From Lachnospiraceae bacterium (GTDB taxonomy: Bacteria > Bacillota > Clostridia > Lachnospirales > Lachnospiraceae), in contig JAJQDT010000111.1 of assembly GCA_021202075.1 (NCBI GenBank), forward strand, positions 1 to 34,235: DNA of 34,235 nt. Reading direction: 5' to 3'. The position numbers were made by a program, and so were the translations under genes. Of this stretch, positions 11,793 to 19,423 are shown one piece after another (the stretch's first letter is position 1; the number at the start of each line of letters is the position of its first letter). The notes beneath the pieces are model-generated. The model saw only the letters and a program-made list of their open reading frames with translations. It searched no databases and was not told where the DNA came from.

Positions 11793-12899
11793 TCACTTTG
11801 TTTCTGCTGTTCCGACAGAAACTGTCTCGACCTGTCCCGTATGAACATAAAAAGATTTATCAATTTGAAAATGATTCTTTACAAAATCATCTACCCCGGT
11901 GCAGGTGATCAGCGTCTGGATATTATGTATATTGTCCAGCAGATAACTCTGCCGGTTGCTGTCAAGCTCCGAGAGCACATCATCCAGAAGAAGCACCGGC
12001 GTATCCTTCACACTCTGCTTCACAATCTCAATCTCCGAGAGCTTCAGCGACAGAGCCGCTGTCCGCTGCTGCCCCTGTGAGCCAAACCGGCGGATATCCG
12101 TTCCATCCACCAGAAAACAGAGGTCATCCCGATGCGGACCCGCGCCGGTAAATTTAGACTTGATGTCCCTCTCCCGGTTAGCCCGCAGCCTGTCCGGAAA
12201 CTCCGCTTCCTCCACATCATTTTCATATTCCAGCCGCAGCATCTCCCTGCCGCCGGAAAGATTTCCGTGGATGGAACCGATCAGCTCCCCGAGCTGCTTC
12301 GAAAATTTTCTGCGCAGGTCTGTGATAACCGCACCAAACTTCACCAGCTGCAGATCCAGTACATCCAGCAGACCATCCGCGTCGCGGGTAAATGCGTAAT
12401 CCTTCAGCAGACGGTTGCGCTGCGCCAACACTTTATTATAACTCGAAAGATTGTAAAGGTAAATCTTATCCAGCTGGCAAAGCTCCATATCCAAAAACTT
12501 TCTCCGCTCGGCGGGACCGTTTTTTATAATATTCAGATCCTCCGGGGAGAAAAAAATAAAACTGCCCAGTCCGACAAGCTCCGCCGCCCGGCGGACCGGC
12601 GTGCCGTTGATGGCGATTCCCTTTGATTTATATTTTTTCAGATGCATATCAATCCGATAAGGGATATCCCCTTTTTGGATCTGCATCCGGATATGCGCCT
12701 CTTCATCCGAAAACCGGATCATCTCCCGATCCCGGCTGCCCCGGTGACTGCGCGTCGTGCCGCACACATAGACCGCTTCCAGAATATTCGTCTTTCCCTG
12801 CGCGTTATCCCCGTAAAACAGATTCGTGCCCCGGTCAAACTCCAGCTCCAGACCGGTATAATTCCGAAAATGATCCAGTTTCAAGGACTCAATAATCAT
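11793..12899 (-). CDS. recF: DNA repair and recombination ATPase RecF
   Basis: SMC-like ATPase that helps load RecA at gaps; 368 residues, the normal length. It has the Walker A motif YGDNAQGKTN (about 29-38), the ABC-type signature FGSQGQQRTAALSLKLSE (about 272) and Walker B VLLLDDVLSELD (about 303). The start IIESLKLDHFRNY is typical. GAGG lies four bases before the ATG. It sits between the S4-domain gene and gyrB, as is common at Firmicute origins. Confidence 0.97.
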   Translation of the reverse strand: MIIESLKLDHFRNYTGLELEFDRGTNLFYGDNAQGKTNILEAVYVCGTTRSHRGSRDREMIRFSDEEAHIRMQIQKGDIPYRIDMHLKKYKSKGIAINGTPVRRAAELVGLGSFIFFSPEDLNIIKNGPAERRKFLDMELCQLDKIYLYNLSSYNKVLAQRNRLLKDYAFTRDADGLLDVLDLQLVKFGAVITDLRRKFSKQLGELIGSIHGNLSGGREMLRLEYENDVEEAEFPDRLRANRERDIKSKFTGAGPHRDDLCFLVDGTDIRRFGSQGQQRTAALSLKLSEIEIVKQSVKDTPVLLLDDVLSELDSNRQSYLLDNIHNIQTLITCTGVDDFVKNHFQIDKSFYVHTGQVETVSVGTAETK

Positions 12900-13018
12900 T
12901 GCACCTCATCCTGCCGCCCTCAATTTCTCAAATTTGCAAAAATTTATATTTGTTTATTATTTATAAATTAAAATATTGCATATATTTATTATATGTATTT
13001 TTAAAAATTGTTGAAAGA

Positions 13019-13065
13019 ATGTGGTCGCAATCCCATCAGCTTTCGATGTCAGGTTAAGACCACAT
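13019..13065. repeat. Inverted repeat between recF and the S4 gene
   Basis: An 8-bp stem ATGTGGTC/GACCACAT (13019-13026 with 13058-13065) encloses 31 bases with a weak inner hairpin. It lies 48 bases past the S4-gene stop on the minus strand. Role unknown. The rest of the 12900-13113 gap is AT-rich with no gene. Confidence 0.4.
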
Positions 13066-13113
13066 AAGTAATTAACCTCAATAAAATTATAAATTCTGCA
13101 AGCATCCGTTTAT

Positions 13114-13350
13114 TCAGGCATCTTCCGGTGATTTTCCGGCAGAAATGATAATTTTTATATCGCCGCACACCACCTCGTCGCCCGGGTGTATCTTCTTTCC
13201 CCGCTGCAGCTCCTTCTCGCCATTCACCAGAACCTTCCCGTCCTGAATCATATACTTCGCGTCCACGCCATTCTCTGCTACACCGGCTGCCTTCAGCACC
13301 TGGCCAAGCTTAATAAACTCGTCCTTTAACCTGAATTCCACTGTTCTCAT
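13114..13350 (-). CDS. S4-domain RNA-binding protein (RlbA/YaaA-like)
   Basis: A 78-residue protein that is essentially one S4 RNA-binding fold: EFIKLGQVLKAAGVAENGVDAKYMIQDGKVLVNGE, ending in DEVV. Small S4 proteins of this kind lie between dnaN and recF in many Firmicutes (yaaA or rlbA in Bacillus). The ATG at 13350 has AGGA seven bases upstream and is preferred over an ATG five codons earlier, which has no ribosome site. The RNA target is unknown; ribosome association is inferred from the family. Confidence 0.88.
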   Translation of the reverse strand: MRTVEFRLKDEFIKLGQVLKAAGVAENGVDAKYMIQDGKVLVNGEKELQRGKKIHPGDEVVCGDIKIIISAGKSPEDA

Positions 13351-13386
13351 AAAGGTTCCTCGCATTTGTTATTCTGGAATTCTATT

Positions 13387-13407
13387 CCTTGCGGAAAATC
13401 CGCAAGG
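13387..13407. repeat. Perfect hairpin between dnaN and the S4 gene
   Basis: A 9-bp stem CCTTGCGGA/TCCGCAAGG with an AAA loop. A T-run follows 12 bases later only on the plus strand, where no gene is present. On the minus strand it lies between the dnaN stop and the S4-gene start and may be a processing or partial termination site. Confidence 0.5.
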
Positions 13408-13450
13408 ACAGTCCTTTTTATGCTGCTATTATTTTAATCACTTTCAAATA

Positions 13451-13470
13451 GCAGGTCGCATATCACCTGC
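13451..13470. repeat. GCAGG-type hairpin, copy 1
   Basis: GCAGGT/ACCTGC stem with loop CGCATATC, 55 bases past the dnaN stop on the minus strand. A related hairpin with the same CATAT loop and different stem bases lies at 15057-15074, past the dnaA stop. Confidence 0.45.
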
Positions 13471-13525
13471 GCTACGGTTATATGCCGCTTATTGCGTCAT
13501 AATATTGCTGCTGGTTTTTAACTTT

Positions 13526-14629
13526 TTAATCCACAAAATTGACCGGCAGCACCATATAATTGTAAGTCTGATTCTCATCCCGGATAAAGCAGGGCGATTT
13601 GGAATTCATAAAGTAAATATCGATTTCCTCGTCGTCAATTACCCGGAGCGCCTCGAGCAGAAATCTCGGGTTGAAGCCGATCTTGAGGTCTTTCCCCTCC
13701 ATCTCGATATCGATCATATCATTCATCATTCCGATCTGAGACGTAATCTTCAGCTCCATCACATTATCGGCAATGTTCAGGATGATCGGGCGCTTGTCCC
13801 CTTCCTTTACCATCAACGTTGCACGGTCGATACAATTCATGAAATCCATGCGGTTAATCCGGACCTTTGTATCATAATTGTTGGTCAGCATACTGTCCAG
13901 GCGGAAAAATTTTCCTTCAATCAACCGGGAAACAATGATTGTTTCATCAAATACAAATAAAATATGATTGTCGGTCATGTAAATATTGACCGTATCCTCT
14001 GTTCCGCCTGTAAAAATCTTGGAAAGCTCGCTCAGTGTTTTACCCGGAACGATCACCTTTTTATCCTCATAGGCGTCCTTCATATCGATATAGCGAACCG
14101 AACTGCGGTGTCCGTCAAGGGAGATGACCCTCAGCTGGTTCTCCCGGATTTCAAACAGCTCGCCGGTCAGTGTCTTATTATTATCGCCGGAAGCGATGGA
14201 GAAAATGGTCTGCCGGATGACATCCTTCAGAGTAAACTGGGAGAGGCTGATTTTATAGTCCTTCTCAACAAAGGGCAGAATCGGAAAATCCTCTCCGCTC
14301 TGTCCCATAATATGAAACCTTATTTTTTCACAGGTAATAGCTGTATTTAACTTTTCATCCGAAGAAATGGTCACCTCACTGTCCGGCAGCTTGCGGATCA
14401 TATCCGAGAAAAGCTTCGCCTCCAGAGCAACCGTTCCCTTTTCCGCTACCATTCCGGTCACTTTTGTCTCAATACCCAGCTCCATATCGTTTGCTGTAAA
14501 TGTAATATCAGAAGAGGAAGCATTGATAAGGACGCATTTGAGCACCGGCATGGTTGTATTGGAAGGGACTGCCTTAATAACAATGTTCAGCGCTCTCAAA
14601 AGCTCCTGTTTATCACATATGATTTTCAT
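13526..14629 (-). CDS. dnaN: DNA polymerase III sliding clamp (beta)
   Basis: Ring-shaped processivity clamp, 367 residues, normal length. It begins MKIICDKQELLRALNIVIKAV, has TMPVLKCVLI near residue 26 and ends YMVLPVNFVD, close to the conserved C-terminus around the hydrophobic pocket that binds polymerase and partner peptides. AAAGGAG lies nine bases before the ATG. It is 508 bases downstream of dnaA, a larger gap than usual because it carries DnaA boxes. Confidence 0.97.
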   Translation of the reverse strand: MKIICDKQELLRALNIVIKAVPSNTTMPVLKCVLINASSSDITFTANDMELGIETKVTGMVAEKGTVALEAKLFSDMIRKLPDSEVTISSDEKLNTAITCEKIRFHIMGQSGEDFPILPFVEKDYKISLSQFTLKDVIRQTIFSIASGDNNKTLTGELFEIRENQLRVISLDGHRSSVRYIDMKDAYEDKKVIVPGKTLSELSKIFTGGTEDTVNIYMTDNHILFVFDETIIVSRLIEGKFFRLDSMLTNNYDTKVRINRMDFMNCIDRATLMVKEGDKRPIILNIADNVMELKITSQIGMMNDMIDIEMEGKDLKIGFNPRFLLEALRVIDDEEIDIYFMNSKSPCFIRDENQTYNYMVLPVNFVD

Positions 14630-14689
14630 AAAATGTAACTCCTTTCCTTCTCTGTATCAATTGCATTTGTTTTTAGAAATTCTTTCAAT

Positions 14690-15050
14690 TTATATTGAAA
14701 ATCTGATTTTTCCAATTTATCCTTAAAACTTATGTCAGCTGGCAAAAGCGTGCTGGTTTCTCTATCTATTTATAATATTAAGAAAATCCGTAGTATTAAC
14801 AGTAAGGAATGTTGATAAGTGAATAACCTTTCTTTGCCCTGTTTTTATGCGGAAACCCGCGATGGAAAACCCGGTGAAATCCACCTCAGGCCGGTTGGGA
14901 AAACTTTGTAGTTTTCCACATCCGCGAAAATCCGCCCGGAAAAGGTTTTATCCGGCGGAGAATTTTTATCCACCGCCGTCCCCGGACTTTTCACATCCAA
15001 TTCACTGCATTCGGGTGTGGATAAGTGGAAAACTTTGTGGATAACTTTTT
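14690..15050. other. oriC part 1: DnaA boxes and AT-rich segment between dnaA and dnaN
   Basis: Two perfect boxes TGTGGATAA lie at 15016-15024 and 15036-15044, 20 bp apart in the same orientation. Boxes with one mismatch are TTATCCACC (14966-14974), TTTTCCACA (14912-14920) and TGTTGATAA (14810-14818). Beyond the last is an AT-rich stretch (about 14640-14800), a candidate unwinding element. Next to the 14810 box, the triplets TAG-TAT-TAA-CAG-TAA (14791-14805) resemble the DnaA-trio motif of Bacillus. In Bacillus the unwinding region is likewise between dnaA and dnaN. Confidence 0.8.
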
Positions 15051-15056
15051 ATGGTG

Positions 15057-15074
15057 CAGGCGGCATATCGCCTG
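15057..15074. repeat. GCAGG-type hairpin, copy 2
   Basis: CAGGCG/CGCCTG stem with loop GCATAT, just past the dnaA stop on the minus strand. It resembles the hairpin at 13451-13470 in loop and flanking bases. Confidence 0.45.
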
Positions 15075-15121
15075 TTTTACAGGCGGTTCGCAGTCTGCTC
15101 TCCGTTGTGGCCAGCTCTACG

Positions 15122-15144
15122 GAACTGATATAGTTTATCAGTTC
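15122..15144 (-). terminator. Hairpin overlapping the dnaA stop codon
   Basis: Perfect 9-bp stem GAACTGATA/TATCAGTTC (15122-15130 with 15136-15144) that contains the TGA stop of dnaA. No T-run follows on the minus strand, so it is a weak terminator candidate or an mRNA 3'-end stabiliser. Confidence 0.4.
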
Positions 15145-16508
15145 GGATTAATCTTCTTTTTGATGATTTCCACAGTGTTTCTTGTATTTTCAGAGGTTTT
15201 CATCTCACCCGCGATTTTCTTCTGCCCATGAATGATGGTGGAGTGATCGCGTTTTCCCATGATCTCGCCCACACGCTTGGTTCCGGTATTCGTCATCTCC
15301 AGACACAGATACATCGCAATCTGCCGCGGAAATACAATCTCGGAATTCCGTTTGCTGCCCTTGATGTCGTCCGCTGATACGTGAAAATGCTCTGCAACCG
15401 TGTCGATAATGAGATCCGGTGTGATTTCCCGTTTGCTGTCCGGGGAGATGATATCCTTCAGGGCCTCCTCAGCCAGTTCAATGGAGAAATCCTTTTTATT
15501 CAGACGGCTCAGGGCGATCAGTTTGTTCAATGCGCCCTCCAGCTCACGAATGTTGGATTTTACATTCATGGCAATGTACTTGATAACCTCATTATCGATA
15601 TTATAGCCGTCCATTTCTTCCTTCTTCTGAAGGATGGCCACCCTTGTCTCAAAATCGGGCAGAGAGATATCGGCGATCAGTCCCCACTCAAACCGTGAGC
15701 GAAGTCTGGCCTCCAGCGTCTCGATCTCCTTCGGTGGTTTATCGGAGGAAATGATGATTTGCTTCTTATTATTATGAAGCTCATTAAATGTGTGGAAAAA
15801 CTCCTCCTGGGTTGACTCTTTTCCTATTATAAACTGGATATCGTCGATCAGAAGCACGTCCACGTTGCGGTATTTTTCGCGGAATTTGGTCATGGAAGTC
15901 GCATTACCGTTACGAATTGCGGCAATCACCTCGTTCGTAAATGTCTCGCTCGTCACATAGATGACGCGCTTCGTCGGATCCTGCTGCAGAACAAAATGAG
16001 CAATCGAGTGCATCAAATGCGTTTTCCCGAGACCGGCGCCCCCATAAATATAGAGAGGATTGTACATCCGTCCCGGAGATTCGGACACAGCAAGAGCCGC
16101 CGCGTGGGCAAATTTATTATTATTGCCGACTACGAATGTGTCGAAGGTATATTTCGGGTTCAGTCCCGCCTGTTCCGCGAGTACTCTCTGGCTGTCCGCC
16201 GTATTCCCGGTCGGAAAGCTGTTCTTCACCGGACTCTCCTTCTTCTCCGCCTGCTCAGGCAGGAGAAATTCCAGCTCATATTCCTTTCCGGTAAATTCCG
16301 CAATCGCTACCTTGAGAGGAAACGTATATTTTTTCGTAATATAATCGACCCCTACCTGTCCGGAGGGGACGAGAATGGTAATTGTATGATCTGAGACGGC
16401 GTGAATTTCCAGCGGCTGCAGCCATGTCTTGAATGCAATGTCGGAAAGCTCGTGCTCTTCTTTTACTGTGAAGAGAATCTCCTTCCATTTTTCTTTTAGT
16501 AAGTCCAT
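15138..16508 (-). CDS. dnaA: Chromosomal replication initiator DnaA
   Basis: AAA+ initiator that binds DnaA boxes and opens the origin; 456 residues. The N-terminal interaction domain is at 1-80 and a short linker at 85-115. Walker A is YGGAGLGKTHLMHSI (155-169) and Walker B is VLLIDDIQF (218-226). ARLRSRFEWG (267-276) includes the arginine-finger region. The C-terminal helix-turn-helix with GKRDHSTIIHGQKKI (418-432) contacts the box. GGAG lies eight bases before the ATG. DnaA boxes on both sides suggest autoregulation, as known in the family. Confidence 0.98.
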   Translation of the reverse strand: MDLLKEKWKEILFTVKEEHELSDIAFKTWLQPLEIHAVSDHTITILVPSGQVGVDYITKKYTFPLKVAIAEFTGKEYELEFLLPEQAEKKESPVKNSFPTGNTADSQRVLAEQAGLNPKYTFDTFVVGNNNKFAHAAALAVSESPGRMYNPLYIYGGAGLGKTHLMHSIAHFVLQQDPTKRVIYVTSETFTNEVIAAIRNGNATSMTKFREKYRNVDVLLIDDIQFIIGKESTQEEFFHTFNELHNNKKQIIISSDKPPKEIETLEARLRSRFEWGLIADISLPDFETRVAILQKKEEMDGYNIDNEVIKYIAMNVKSNIRELEGALNKLIALSRLNKKDFSIELAEEALKDIISPDSKREITPDLIIDTVAEHFHVSADDIKGSKRNSEIVFPRQIAMYLCLEMTNTGTKRVGEIMGKRDHSTIIHGQKKIAGEMKTSENTRNTVEIIKKKINPN

Positions 16509-16544
16509 ATTTTTATCTCCAAAAAACGATTTCTTCCTACGCTA

Positions 16545-16573
16545 ATATTACCCCAAAATTGAGCATTTAGCAA
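16545..16573 (-). promoter_or_regulatory. Candidate dnaA promoter
   Basis: On the minus strand TTGCTA (16568-16573) and TAATAT (16545-16550) are 17 bp apart, with the -10 ending 36 bases before the dnaA start codon. Each hexamer matches consensus at four of six positions. Position and spacing favour it; strength is uncertain. Confidence 0.5.
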
Positions 16574-16696
16574 TGTAATTTTTTGATTCTTGTGAAAATT
16601 AATTGTTATGCGTCATACCCGCGCCTCGCACTTAATAATTGCAGGCCATAAAAGCCTCGACACAGTACGACGTGTAATGAGAGATGTTTATAACTA

Positions 16697-17069
16697 TGTG
16701 GAAATCATGGGATTTCTGCCGGATAAATCAGAAAATCCGACCGGATTCGACAGGGTAGGTCGAAATTTGTAAACCAGGCTGTGAACAGGATATCCACTTC
16801 TGTGGAAAACTCCGGTTTTTCCCTGAAATAAAGGAAAAATGCGTGTGGATAAACGGATGCGAATACAGAGAAAATGAATTTTATCAACAGGTTTTCCACA
16901 AAATGTGGAAAACTTACGTAAACCAATTTTGGTGGATAACCTTATTCACATTTCTGTGTTATACTGGAATGCCCGGGAAGGCTGCATAGCGCATTTGTCA
17001 GCATCTGTTAGCATCCGTTCTTTGCAGAGGCACAGAAATGATGTGGAAACGTGGAAATTTTGTGGATAA
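16697..17069. other. oriC part 2: DnaA-box cluster upstream of dnaA and rpmH
   Basis: Perfect boxes TGTGGATAA lie at 16844-16852 and 17061-17069. Boxes with one mismatch lie at 16801-16809, 16881-16889, 16892-16900, 16904-16912 and 16931-16939; a weaker one is at 16697-16705. The pair at 16892-16912 forms an inverted repeat. This corresponds to the dnaA-upstream half of the Bacillus bipartite origin. Genes diverge from here, with dnaA leftward and rpmH rightward, which fits bidirectional replication starting nearby. No convincing gene is seen between 16509 and 17233. Confidence 0.85.
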
Positions 17070-17086
17070 GTTTTATAAGGAATTGC

Positions 17087-17115
17087 TTGACTTGAAGGAA
17101 TTTTGTGCATATAAT
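17087..17115 (+). promoter_or_regulatory. rpmH operon promoter
   Basis: TTGACT (17087-17092) and TATAAT (17110-17115) with an exact 17-bp spacer, near-consensus for the housekeeping sigma factor. A perfect DnaA box ends 18 bases before the -35, so DnaA could affect this promoter. The rpmH start codon lies about 120 bases downstream. Confidence 0.85.
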
Positions 17116-17233
17116 TGGTTCGATGTCTTCAGAAAGTAACAGGTTATACAGACGACGCATACCGCTCTTTGTTATATGAGGGGAGTGAAAATGAGTATGC
17201 GGAAAAAGCAGAGAGAAAAGGAGGTGCCGGATT

Positions 17234-17368
17234 ATGAAGATGACATTTCAGCCAGGGAAAAGACATCGTTCTAGAGTACATGGCTTTCGGGCAAGAATGA
17301 GTACAGCGGGCGGAAGAAAAGTATTATCCGCGAGAAGGGCAAAAGGAAGAAAAGTTTTGTCAGCGTAA
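17234..17368 (+). CDS. rpmH: 50S ribosomal protein L34
   Basis: A 44-residue basic protein of the large ribosomal subunit, with the family core [19 protein letters not shown] followed by [22 protein letters not shown], full length for L34. AAGGAGGTG lies nine bases upstream of the ATG. First gene of the rightward operon, 121 bases before rnpA as usual. Confidence 0.98.
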   Translation: MKMTFQPGKRHRSRVHGFRARMSTAGGRKVLSARRAKGRKVLSA

Positions 17369-17489
17369 GTCTGCCGGGAATAATAGCAGGGGGATTTTTG
17401 TATCTGTTGTTTGCCTCATAGGGTTCTTTACTGATGGGAGCAGAGCAATGGACAAAAGTCCCTTACTTTTACCGCAAAAAGGATTTTTT

Positions 17490-17867
17490 ATGGAATTTTC
17501 AGAATCACTGAAAAAGTATAGTGATTTCCAGTGCGTTTACCGGAAGGGAAAATCGTATGCGAACAGATATCTGGTCATGTATGTGAGGAGAACGGATGCA
17601 TATCGGATGAATCGTATTGGCATTTCAGTGAGTAAAAAGGTTGGAAACAGTGTAGTAAGACATCGTGTTACAAGGCTGGTCAGAGAAGCTTACCGTCTGA
17701 ATGAGACGAGATTTGAGAGGGGCCTGGAGATTGTGGTGGTGGCCCGACCGGCCGTAAAGGGAAGAAGCTACAGCGAAGTAGAGAGTGCGCTGCTTCATCT
17801 GGGAAGGCTTCATCGTGTTACAGGTAATAGCAGGGCGAGTGCCGGTGAAGGAAGTGAGAACGTGTGA
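17490..17867 (+). CDS. rnpA: Ribonuclease P protein component
   Basis: Protein subunit that assists the RNase P RNA in 5' maturation of tRNA; 125 residues from this start. It begins [32 protein letters not shown], like other family members, and has [25 protein letters not shown], the substrate-binding helix (the usual RNR reads RHR here). An in-frame ATG at 17448 with GGGAG upstream would add 14 residues; 17490 fits the family start and has AGGA upstream. The gene overlaps yidD by four bases (GTGA). Confidence 0.95.
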   Translation: MEFSESLKKYSDFQCVYRKGKSYANRYLVMYVRRTDAYRMNRIGISVSKKVGNSVVRHRVTRLVREAYRLNETRFERGLEIVVVARPAVKGRSYSEVESALLHLGRLHRVTGNSRASAGEGSENV

Positions 17868-18073
17868 AAAAGATTTTGATTCGTCTGATTCGTTTTTATC
17901 AAAAGTATCTTTCACCTTTAAAGAGGACCAGATGCCCTTATACGCCGACGTGCTCACAGTATGGGCTTGAGGCGATTCAGAAATACGGAGCCGTGAAGGG
18001 CAGTGCCATGGCGGCGTGGAGGATCATGCGCTGCAATCCGTTTTCCAGGGGAGGGTATGACCCGGTTCCCTGA
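17864..18073 (+). CDS. yidD: Membrane protein insertion efficiency factor YidD
   Basis: A 69-residue protein with a basic amphipathic start ([17 protein letters not shown]) and the conserved cysteine-containing core [19 protein letters not shown], then [13 protein letters not shown]. Known to sit between rnpA and yidC and to assist membrane insertion. It starts with GTG overlapping the rnpA stop, which suggests translational coupling. Confidence 0.96.
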   Translation: MKKILIRLIRFYQKYLSPLKRTRCPYTPTCSQYGLEAIQKYGAVKGSAMAAWRIMRCNPFSRGGYDPVP

Positions 18074-18125
18074 TTTTTATGCACAATTATTCTGATATGG
18101 TTTTTCGTGAGGAGGAAGGCGGGAA

Positions 18126-19412
18126 ATGCTTTTAACGAAAAGTACGGCATTCATTATAGGACCAATCGCGACCGTGCTCGGTTATATTATGAATGCGATA
18201 TTCTGGGTGCAGGAACAGATCGGCTTACCCAATATTGGTCTGTGCATCATTCTTTTTACGATTGTTATTTATATGCTCATGCTGCCTCTGACAATTCAGC
18301 AGCAGAAGTTTTCCAAGCTCCAGGTGAAAATGAATCCGGAGTTGCAGGCAATCAATAAAAAGTATGAAAAGAAAAAAGACGACCAGGCGGCCATGATGAA
18401 GATGAATGAAGAGACGAAGGCCGTCTACGCAAAATACGGTGTGCATCCGATGGGCAGCTGTCTGCAGCTTTTGATTCAGATGCCGATTTTGTTTGCCCTT
18501 TATCGGGTGATATGGAATGTGCCGGCATATGTTACCTCTGTGTATAATGCATTTTCTCCGCTGGCCGCTGAGCTTCTGGATGCATCCGGCGCGGAAGAGT
18601 TTATGACAGACGCTGCGAGCTCCCTCAGTGTGAGCAATTTTGAGATGACCATGAACAAGCTGATCGATGTGCTGTATAAGTTTAAGACAGCAAACTGGTC
18701 AGAACTTCTGGAGTCATTCCCGGATCTGTCGACCGTGATTGAATCGACACAGACGACGGTGAACCGGATGAATTATTTCATTGGTCTGAACATTGCGGAT
18801 TCTCCGATGTCGATTATGACAAGCGCTTACCAGTCACGTTCCTGGTTATTGATCATCGGTGCGGTCCTGATTCCGGTACTCGCTGCTCTGACCCAGTGGA
18901 TGAACGCGAAGCTTGCCTCTACTGGCAATGAAAATAATCCTTCGGCAAACTCGAATGATACGATGAATGCCACGATGAAGTCCATGAATACGGTGATGCC
19001 GCTGATGTCTGCGGTATTCTGTCTTTCGCTTCCCGTTGGTATGGGTATCTACTGGATTGCCGGCGCCGTGATTCGAAGCATTCAGCAGGTTTTCGTCAAT
19101 CGGAGCATTGATAAGATTGATGTAGAGGATCTGATCAAACAGAATCTGGAGAAGGAAAATAAAAAGCGCGAGAAGCAGGGGCTTCCTCCGCAGAAAATTG
19201 CGAATACGGCAAAGATTTCTACCCGGAATATTGAGTCTGCCCAGAGTAAGCAGCTTACGGATGATCAAAAAGAACTGAATAAAGAAGAGAGAGCAAATAA
19301 GATCAAGGCTTCTACGGATTATTATAAGAATAATTCAACGGCTAAGCCTGGCAGTCTGGCTTCCAAAGCACAGATGGTGCAGCAATATAATGAAAGAACG
19401 AAGAAGAAATAG
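18126..19412 (+). CDS. yidC: YidC/Oxa1 membrane insertase
   Basis: Inserts and folds membrane proteins; 428 residues. Membrane helices lie at about 36-56 (LCIILFTIVIYMLMLPLTI), 113-131, 235-255 and 280-310. The amphipathic coiled-coil loop between the first two core helices is QQQKFSKLQVKMNPELQAINKKYEKKK. The C-terminal tail is basic, as in Gram-positive homologues. A region at about 140-220 between helices is longer than in Bacillus. The first helix carries no lipobox cysteine. Where Bacillus SpoIIIJ has an arginine in the membrane groove, this protein appears to read IVIYMLMLP, with tyrosine. GAGGAGG lies upstream of the ATG. Confidence 0.95.
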   Translation: MLLTKSTAFIIGPIATVLGYIMNAIFWVQEQIGLPNIGLCIILFTIVIYMLMLPLTIQQQKFSKLQVKMNPELQAINKKYEKKKDDQAAMMKMNEETKAVYAKYGVHPMGSCLQLLIQMPILFALYRVIWNVPAYVTSVYNAFSPLAAELLDASGAEEFMTDAASSLSVSNFEMTMNKLIDVLYKFKTANWSELLESFPDLSTVIESTQTTVNRMNYFIGLNIADSPMSIMTSAYQSRSWLLIIGAVLIPVLAALTQWMNAKLASTGNENNPSANSNDTMNATMKSMNTVMPLMSAVFCLSLPVGMGIYWIAGAVIRSIQQVFVNRSIDKIDVEDLIKQNLEKENKKREKQGLPPQKIANTAKISTRNIESAQSKQLTDDQKELNKEERANKIKASTDYYKNNSTAKPGSLASKAQMVQQYNERTKKK

Positions 19413-19423
19413 GGGGTGTTTTT

